A DNA stretch of 64,000 nucleotides from [Clostridium] symbiosum. GTDB taxonomy: Bacteria; Bacillota; Clostridia; Lachnospirales; Lachnospiraceae. Within the stretch, counting starts at the first letter, position 1. Each line of letters starts with the position of its first letter. The translations under genes were made by a program, and so were the position numbers. The notes under the pieces are model-generated. The model did no database searches, had not been told where the DNA came from, and saw only the letters and a list, made by a program, of their open reading frames with translations. This document shows, in pieces, positions 59,462 through 64,000 of this stretch. Where the stretch lies: the NCBI GenBank assembly GCA_036419695.1, contig CP143946.1, positions 662,501 to 726,500 on the forward strand. Direction: 5' to 3'.

Positions 59462-60559
59462 ATGAAAAAGAAAATCTGCCCGGTCTGTGACACAGAACTT
59501 AAGCCGGGTAATTTCTGTCCGGTCTGCAAAAAGATCGTATGGCAGCCCAGATACGAGAGGCGAAACTATAACCTGAATGAAAGCCGCGGCGACGCATCCC
59601 CGTACTCTGTGAAAGAATCACCGGCGGGCGGCGAAAGACAGTATGACGATATTTCCCCCGGGGAAGACGTGCCGCATAATACTCCGGAATCCATATACGG
59701 GAGGGCGGAAACACAGCGCCGGCAGCCGGAGATAAACCATCTTCCGCCTCCTTCTGGCAGACCGGGCCCCGTATACCATCCGGCGGGTGGGAGACGGCGA
59801 AGCGGTTTTCCTCCGTCGGTCATCATCGCCACGGCTTTGGCCGCGGTTGTGATAATAGGAGTGATATTTGCAGAACCGAAAGTTCCCTATGGAACGGGCG
59901 GTGACGGATTTATCCTGGAGCTGCCCGACGGGGGAGATAAATGGGACGACGGATACGGCAGCACGTACCAGGAATATGAAGTGAGTGAGGAAGAGGCCAG
60001 GGCGGCAGAATCGGACTGCGACTGGTATTCCCATTCCGGGCTGACCGTCACTGGGGCCGAGGAAGCGATCGACGATTTTATTTTCGAGTCCGACAGCATG
60101 GCGGTAAATATAGAGCGCTACAGTGACAACCGGAAATACGTTTACGATGACGGCCGTGTGGAGACTTCCTATGCCAGCGGGAACGAATACCATGTCAAAA
60201 AGGCCAACCGAGGGGCAGGCGGTGAGATAGAGCTGAATTATGACACATCGACCGGACGGGTGCACTATTTCTATATTTCCGGAAGCGATATTGATTTCGT
60301 CACATCATGGGCGGTGAGGCTGGGAGAAATCATGGATGACTCCGATTCGGTGAAAAGTATCACCGCGGAGGAGATGGAAGAAGCGCTGCACACTCTTCCG
60401 GGTATGGATCCGGAAGATTATGATGACGAGCTGTGGCTGTATGGCGACGACTGGTATCTATACGGATATCCGTATGACGGTATGTACTCTGTCTGGCTGG
60501 AGGCCGATGAGCGGATGGAAGAGTTCGCCCAGGCGGCGCATCAACAGCCATATCAATAA
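59462..60559 (+). CDS. Zinc-ribbon membrane-anchored protein
   Basis: 365 residues. An N-terminal zinc ribbon (ICPVCDTELKPGNFCPVCKK, residues ~5-24) is followed by a disordered proline/arginine-rich linker, one membrane segment (VIIATALAAVVIIGVIF, ~120-136) and an acidic extracytoplasmic region rich in Asp, Glu and Tyr. Such architecture is frequent in Firmicutes proteins of unknown function. GGAGGGGAC precedes the ATG. It follows the ABC-F gene by 58 bases. Confidence 0.78.
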   Translation: MKKKICPVCDTELKPGNFCPVCKKIVWQPRYERRNYNLNESRGDASPYSVKESPAGGERQYDDISPGEDVPHNTPESIYGRAETQRRQPEINHLPPPSGRPGPVYHPAGGRRRSGFPPSVIIATALAAVVIIGVIFAEPKVPYGTGGDGFILELPDGGDKWDDGYGSTYQEYEVSEEEARAAESDCDWYSHSGLTVTGAEEAIDDFIFESDSMAVNIERYSDNRKYVYDDGRVETSYASGNEYHVKKANRGAGGEIELNYDTSTGRVHYFYISGSDIDFVTSWAVRLGEIMDDSDSVKSITAEEMEEALHTLPGMDPEDYDDELWLYGDDWYLYGYPYDGMYSVWLEADERMEEFAQAAHQQPYQ

Positions 60560-60611
60560 GAAAAGCAGAACCTCCATCGGTGTTGCCCGATGGAGGTCTG
60601 CTTTTCTTAAT
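60558..60611 (+). terminator. Strong terminator after the zinc-ribbon gene
   Basis: A 22-pair stem: the arm 60558-60580 (AAGAAAAGCAGA, then CCTCCATCGG) pairs with 60587-60608. A and T tracts make it usable in both directions. Confidence 0.92.
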
Positions 60612-60835
60612 TGGGAATGGTAGGTATATATAAAAAAGAAATTGGCTTAGGGGGGCCGGACGGTTATTACCATCCGGTATGAGTATGAAAAAGTTTAATT
60701 AACTTTCATGTTTATATTATGCCAGTAAATTATGTTGAAAATATGGACATTCCATAAAAAGAACCTAAAAAGTATTGAAAAAGAATAAACTTTTAATATA
60801 TAAAAAATTAGAATCCCTTATGGCGAAAAATCCAC
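60612..60835. other. AT-rich gene-free spacer
   Basis: Contains one hairpin (CCGGACGG / CCATCCGG, 60656-60677) and otherwise AT-rich sequence without a supported gene. Confidence 0.4.
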
Positions 60836-60860
60836 CCGTAAAAGGGGATATTATTCCCCT
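60836..60860 (-). terminator. Terminator of the PadR gene
   Basis: On the complement AGGGGAATA and TATCCCCT pair, followed by TTT, directly after the PadR stop. Confidence 0.7.
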
Positions 60861-60861
60861 G

Positions 60862-61428
60862 CTATAGAGAATCCTTATCATTTCTTTTGCACCGTTCGGT
60901 ACATAACCGAATGCATGTTTCCAACCAGTTACACATACCCTCTTCCCGTGTTATTGCGCCTAAAAGCACGAGATAATCACTAAACTCCGCCTCGCCCAGC
61001 TTTGAGACGGAATCAAACTTTTCCGAATTATTTCTTAAATGATTCAGGCGCTCCCGATGCTGGGAAAGCTGATTTTGCAGAAGCAGTATTCTCTGTTCGG
61101 CAGGAAGACAGTCGGAAAAGAATAACTGCAGTTTAAATTCGTCTTTCGGAACAGGCTTCATCTTGCAGAATGTTTTTTCCCACTCCAGTAATTTATCTTT
61201 TCCCGCATCGGTAATCGTATACAGCTTTTTCTCCAACACATTTCCTGAAATCTCAGTTTTAAATTCCACGAGTTTATGATCGGTCAGAGCCTTAAGTTCC
61301 GGGTAAATCTGGCTGTGTTTGGCGCTCCAGAATTCGGAGAGATTGGCCTCGAATTCTTTTGATAAATCGTATCCGGTCATATCCTTGCGGTTGAGAAGGC
61401 CAAGTATTGCATATTGTAAAGTTCCCAT
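60862..61428 (-). CDS. PadR family transcriptional regulator
   Basis: 188 residues. N-terminal PadR winged helix (YAILGLLNRKDMTGYDLSKEFE, IYPELKALTDHKLVEFK) and a C-terminal helical dimerisation domain (Vir_act_alpha_C type, LLLQNQLSQHRERLNHLR). PadR proteins repress genes and release DNA on ligand binding. It is divergent from the YczE-type gene, and two consensus PadR boxes lie in the shared intergenic region. AAAGGACGG precedes the ATG. Confidence 0.92.
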   Translation of the reverse strand: MGTLQYAILGLLNRKDMTGYDLSKEFEANLSEFWSAKHSQIYPELKALTDHKLVEFKTEISGNVLEKKLYTITDAGKDKLLEWEKTFCKMKPVPKDEFKLQLFFSDCLPAEQRILLLQNQLSQHRERLNHLRNNSEKFDSVSKLGEAEFSDYLVLLGAITREEGMCNWLETCIRLCTERCKRNDKDSL

Positions 61429-61505
61429 AATCTCTCACCGTCCTTTCATAAGAGGAGTTCTTGTTAAAAGTATAGCATAGATGCACAAATAAATCCAGAT
61501 TCAAT

Positions 61506-61539
61506 ACATGTAATTTTGAACATGTATATATTGACATGT
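61506..61539. promoter_or_regulatory. Two overlapping PadR boxes
   Basis: ACATGT occurs three times at 61506, 61520 and 61534, each 14 bases apart. This gives two ATGT-N8-ACAT boxes (61508-61523 and 61522-61537), exactly the PadR consensus. The second covers the -35 of the promoter for the YczE-type gene. Confidence 0.75.
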
Positions 61540-61559
61540 TTAAAAAGAGATGATAGTAT
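61531..61559 (+). promoter_or_regulatory. Promoter of the YczE-type gene
   Basis: TTGACA (61531-61536), a 17-base spacer and TAGTAT (61554-61559), overlapping the PadR boxes. Confidence 0.7.
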
Positions 61560-61623
61560 GAAAACTGAAAGATGTGTTCACCGTGGATACAAAAAGAATG
61601 AAAGATTTTAGAGGGTAGATAAG

Positions 61624-62319
61624 ATGGAAAAGACAAAGCGTTATATCATTTTTATACTGGGGCTGCTTGTGAATTCCCTGGGAGTCAGTTTAGTAACAAA
61701 GGCGAATCTGGGGACTTCCCCAATTTCTTCTATTCCATATGTACTGAGCATGAATTTTTCCCTGTCGCTGGGAACATTTACCGTGCTGTTCAGCCTGCTT
61801 TTAATCTGGTTTCAGCTTTTGATCCTGCAAAAGAATTTTAAAATTGAACATCTTCTTCAGATTCCAGTGGCATTCGCATTCGGTATTTTTATTGATTTAA
61901 GTATGGCTCTGCTGGGCTTTCTGGCTCCGGAGCAATACGGGATGAAATTCTTCTGTCTGGTGCTCGGATGCCTGATTCTTGGCATCGGTGTTTATATGGA
62001 GATTCTCGCCGACGTTGTCATGCTTCCCGGGGAATCCCTCGTGCGGTCTATCGTATTTCGATGGAAACGGGAATTTGGCCTGACGAAGGTTGCATTTGAT
62101 GTTTCAATGACAATTGGCGCCGGGATAATATCTCTCCTGTTGGCCGGCAAGGTAGCGGGGGTCAGGGAGGGAACCGTTATTGCAGCCGTCCTGGTCGGCT
62201 TTATTGCGAGATTAATAGGAAGCAGGCTTGCATTTTTTTCCAATATCCTGTTTACGGTTCCCGTTCACAGTCCCTGCAAAAACTCTGGACAGTGCGGACA
62301 TGATGTTGAAAATACATAA
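61624..62319 (+). CDS. YczE/YitT-like membrane protein
   Basis: 231 residues with five or six hydrophobic segments, resembling YczE/YyaS proteins: FILGLLVNSLGVSLVTKANLGTSPISS at the N-terminus, IPVAFAFGIFIDLSMALLGF, and VMLPGESLVRSI. Function of the family is not established; transport or control of a membrane partner are suggested. The C-terminal tail has two cysteines (SPCKNSGQCGHD). It is divergent from PadR and probably repressed by it. Confidence 0.83.
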   Translation: MEKTKRYIIFILGLLVNSLGVSLVTKANLGTSPISSIPYVLSMNFSLSLGTFTVLFSLLLIWFQLLILQKNFKIEHLLQIPVAFAFGIFIDLSMALLGFLAPEQYGMKFFCLVLGCLILGIGVYMEILADVVMLPGESLVRSIVFRWKREFGLTKVAFDVSMTIGAGIISLLLAGKVAGVREGTVIAAVLVGFIARLIGSRLAFFSNILFTVPVHSPCKNSGQCGHDVENT

Positions 62320-62382
62320 AACGATATAAATAACAGACCGGCCTCAAGGGAAATTCAGCCGGAGAAGAGAGGACAGAACGAC

Positions 62383-64000
62383 ATGAAACGAAAATATCCC
62401 CATTTATGCCAGCCAATTACACTTGGCAATGTAACCTTCCGCAACCGTATGTTTGCGTCCCCGATCGGCGCGACCGATATCGATAAGGACTGTGTCCCGG
62501 GAGAGCGGACACGCGCCTTTTATGAACTCCGTGCTAAGGGCGGGGCAGCGGCCGTGACGATGAGCGAGCTGGTGGTCCATCCGGAGACGGACGGCTCCCA
62601 TATGCTCCATTTAGACCTTACCACCGTTGGTTCTCTGGCGGCGTTCACATTCTGCGCCGACTCCATTAAAAGACACGGGGCCGTTCCCAGTGTGGAATTT
62701 TCCCACTCCGGGCAGTATGCCGGTACGTATATGGCGGACAAAAATAAGAAACAGAGCTTGAACCAGTTCGGCCCGGATGACGCTGTGCGCCCGGACGGAA
62801 TGAAAGTAAAAGCACTTACAAAAGGCCAGATTACCGATATTGTAAAACGCTACGGCGAAACGGCTGCTCTGGCAAAACGGGCAGGGTTTGAAATGATTAT
62901 GATTCATGGAGGCCATACATGGCTCCTCAACCAGTTCATATCCCCCTATTTCAACCATAGAACCGATGAGTACGGCGGTTGTTTTGAGAACCGCATGCGG
63001 TTTACGATTGAAGTGTTAAAAGCGGTCCGGGAAGCTGTCGGCCCCCTGTTTCCAATCGAGTTCCGTATGAGCGGATCCGAGCTGTTCGAGGGTGGATATG
63101 ACATCGATGAGGGAATCCGGATTGCGCAGGCGGTGGAAGAATATGTGGATCTGATCCATGTATCGGCCGGTTCCTATCAGTTTGGATTTTTCCGCACCCA
63201 TCCATCCATGTTTTCCGGGCATGGCTGTAACGTATACCTTGCGGCAGAAATCAAAAAGCATGTAAAGAAACCGGTAGCCACCATAGGAGCTTTAAATGAT
63301 CCGGCGCAGATGGAAGAAATTATTGCATCGGGAAAAGCGGACGTCGTATATATGGGACGCGCCTTACTGGCCGATCCCTATCTGCCGCAGAAAATAGCAG
63401 CGGGAGAGGACGATAAGATTGTAAAATGTCTCCGCTGTTTTACCTGTATGGCGGAACGCCCGACGACCCAGACCCGCCGCTGCACGGTAAACCCGGTAAT
63501 CGGCCGTGAAATAGAGGGCACGGAAGTGCTCCCGTCATCCCGAAAGAAAAAAGTGCTGGTTGTGGGCGGCGGCGTGGCAGGGCTGAAGGCAGCTGTAACG
63601 GCGGCACAGCGGGGCCATGAAGTGATTCTCTGTGAAAAGTCGGATAAGACGGGGGGAATCTTAAAATGCGAGCAGGCAATCGATTTCAAGCGTGAGATGT
63701 ACGAGCTGGGACTGGCCCTGGAAGCGCAGGCGGAGGAGGCGGGGGTAGAAATCCGCCGCAATACGGAAGTAACTCCGGAATATGCGGAAAAAATCAATCC
63801 CGATTCGATGATTCTGGCAGTCGGTTCCAAACCAATTGTGCCGCCTCTTCCTGGTATGGATGGAGAAAACGTGGTAATTGTAAATAATTACTATCTGGAG
63901 AAAGAGAAAGTCGGCGGCTCGGTTGTGGTTCTTGGCGGCGGGCTGGCCGGGTGTGAGGCGGCAATCCACCTTGCGCAGGAGGGTAAAAAGGTTCATCTGG
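62383..64000 (+). CDS. Enoate-reductase-like flavoenzyme (OYE barrel plus FAD/NAD domain), 5' part
   Basis: 539 codons are visible before the window ends. Residues 1-340 form an old-yellow-enzyme TIM barrel (ITLGNVTFRNRMFASPIG, MIHGGHTWLLNQFISPYFN with the catalytic His region, RTDEYGGCFENRMRF, VYMGRALLADPYLP). An iron-sulphur site follows (CLRCFTC and RRCTVNP, residues ~349-370), then an FAD/NAD domain (VLVVGGGVAGLKAAVTAAQRG and a second VVVLGGGLAGCEAAIHLA). This is the layout of 2-enoate reductase, 2,4-dienoyl-CoA reductase and the bile-acid enzymes BaiCD/BaiH. It should reduce a carbon-carbon double bond with NAD(P)H. GAGAGGACAG precedes the ATG. Confidence 0.88.
   Translation, partial: MKRKYPHLCQPITLGNVTFRNRMFASPIGATDIDKDCVPGERTRAFYELRAKGGAAAVTMSELVVHPETDGSHMLHLDLTTVGSLAAFTFCADSIKRHGAVPSVEFSHSGQYAGTYMADKNKKQSLNQFGPDDAVRPDGMKVKALTKGQITDIVKRYGETAALAKRAGFEMIMIHGGHTWLLNQFISPYFNHRTDEYGGCFENRMRFTIEVLKAVREAVGPLFPIEFRMSGSELFEGGYDIDEGIRIAQAVEEYVDLIHVSAGSYQFGFFRTHPSMFSGHGCNVYLAAEIKKHVKKPVATIGALNDPAQMEEIIASGKADVVYMGRALLADPYLPQKIAAGEDDKIVKCLRCFTCMAERPTTQTRRCTVNPVIGREIEGTEVLPSSRKKKVLVVGGGVAGLKAAVTAAQRGHEVILCEKSDKTGGILKCEQAIDFKREMYELGLALEAQAEEAGVEIRRNTEVTPEYAEKINPDSMILAVGSKPIVPPLPGMDGENVVIVNNYYLEKEKVGGSVVVLGGGLAGCEAAIHLAQEGKKVHL

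Overview
The window reads as a chromosome segment of an anaerobic, probably spore-forming Lachnospiraceae / Clostridium-cluster XIVa bacterium (the type that includes Clostridium symbiosum and relatives). This is inferred from a short zinc-tailed prolyl-tRNA synthetase behind a proline T-box, a CotS-family coat protein with a sigma-E-like promoter, CitDEF citrate lyase, TRAP and YjiH-type transporters, an enoate-reductase-type flavoenzyme and strong AGGAGG-type ribosome sites. Most of the window has GC near 50 percent. The block from about 32.1 to 41.9 kb is visibly more AT-rich.

Layout. 0-5 kb: edge of a minus-strand gene, T-box and proS, cca, a MATE exporter. 5-11 kb: DeoR/GlpR regulator, a glycerol-kinase-like FGGY kinase, a GlpA-like FAD enzyme with a BFD iron-sulphur tail, a second FAD/NAD enzyme and a DUF1667 protein, together a glycerol-3-phosphate type oxidation module. 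11-18 kb: AraC regulator, SSS symporter, gamma-glutamyltransferase without a signal peptide, a surface-lipoprotein nitrilase-family amidase and a YjiH-type membrane protein, apparently uptake and hydrolysis of amide or gamma-glutamyl compounds. 18-32 kb: a nested palindromic element, rtcB behind an intrinsic terminator, MATE plus MarR, cotS, an IS1634-like transposase homologue, a minus-strand operon (YjiH, YjiG, M20 amidohydrolase, DUF5058 and another membrane protein), a second palindromic element and phosphoglucomutase.

32-50 kb is the metabolic centrepiece. It holds a CitMHS carrier, an amidohydrolase, LysR, a TAXI-TRAP transporter, two MmgE/PrpD proteins, PrpF, an HD protein, aconitase/LeuCD-like large and small subunits, citrate lyase CitD-CitE-CitF, a second LysR and a YoaK-type membrane protein. 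Together they suggest import of a tri- or dicarboxylate (citrate, an aconitate isomer, methylcitrate or a methylmalate), isomerisation and hydration, and cleavage by the lyase.

50-64 kb: a CmpB-type membrane protein with a hendecad coiled coil, a manganese-type (yybP-ykoY) riboswitch with tandem terminators before a P-type cation ATPase, cyclopropane fatty acid synthase, AraC plus VOC protein, an ABC-F ATPase, a zinc-ribbon membrane protein, PadR and a YczE-type protein with PadR boxes between them, and the 5' part of an enoate-reductase-like flavoenzyme running off the right edge.

The least explained signal is a family of interspersed palindromic elements: an 800 bp copy at 18.1-18.9 kb, a 560 bp copy at 29.6-30.2 kb and a remnant at 23.7 kb. 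They share terminal inverted repeats and a 208 nt module that is almost unchanged between the two large copies, and they hold no credible gene.
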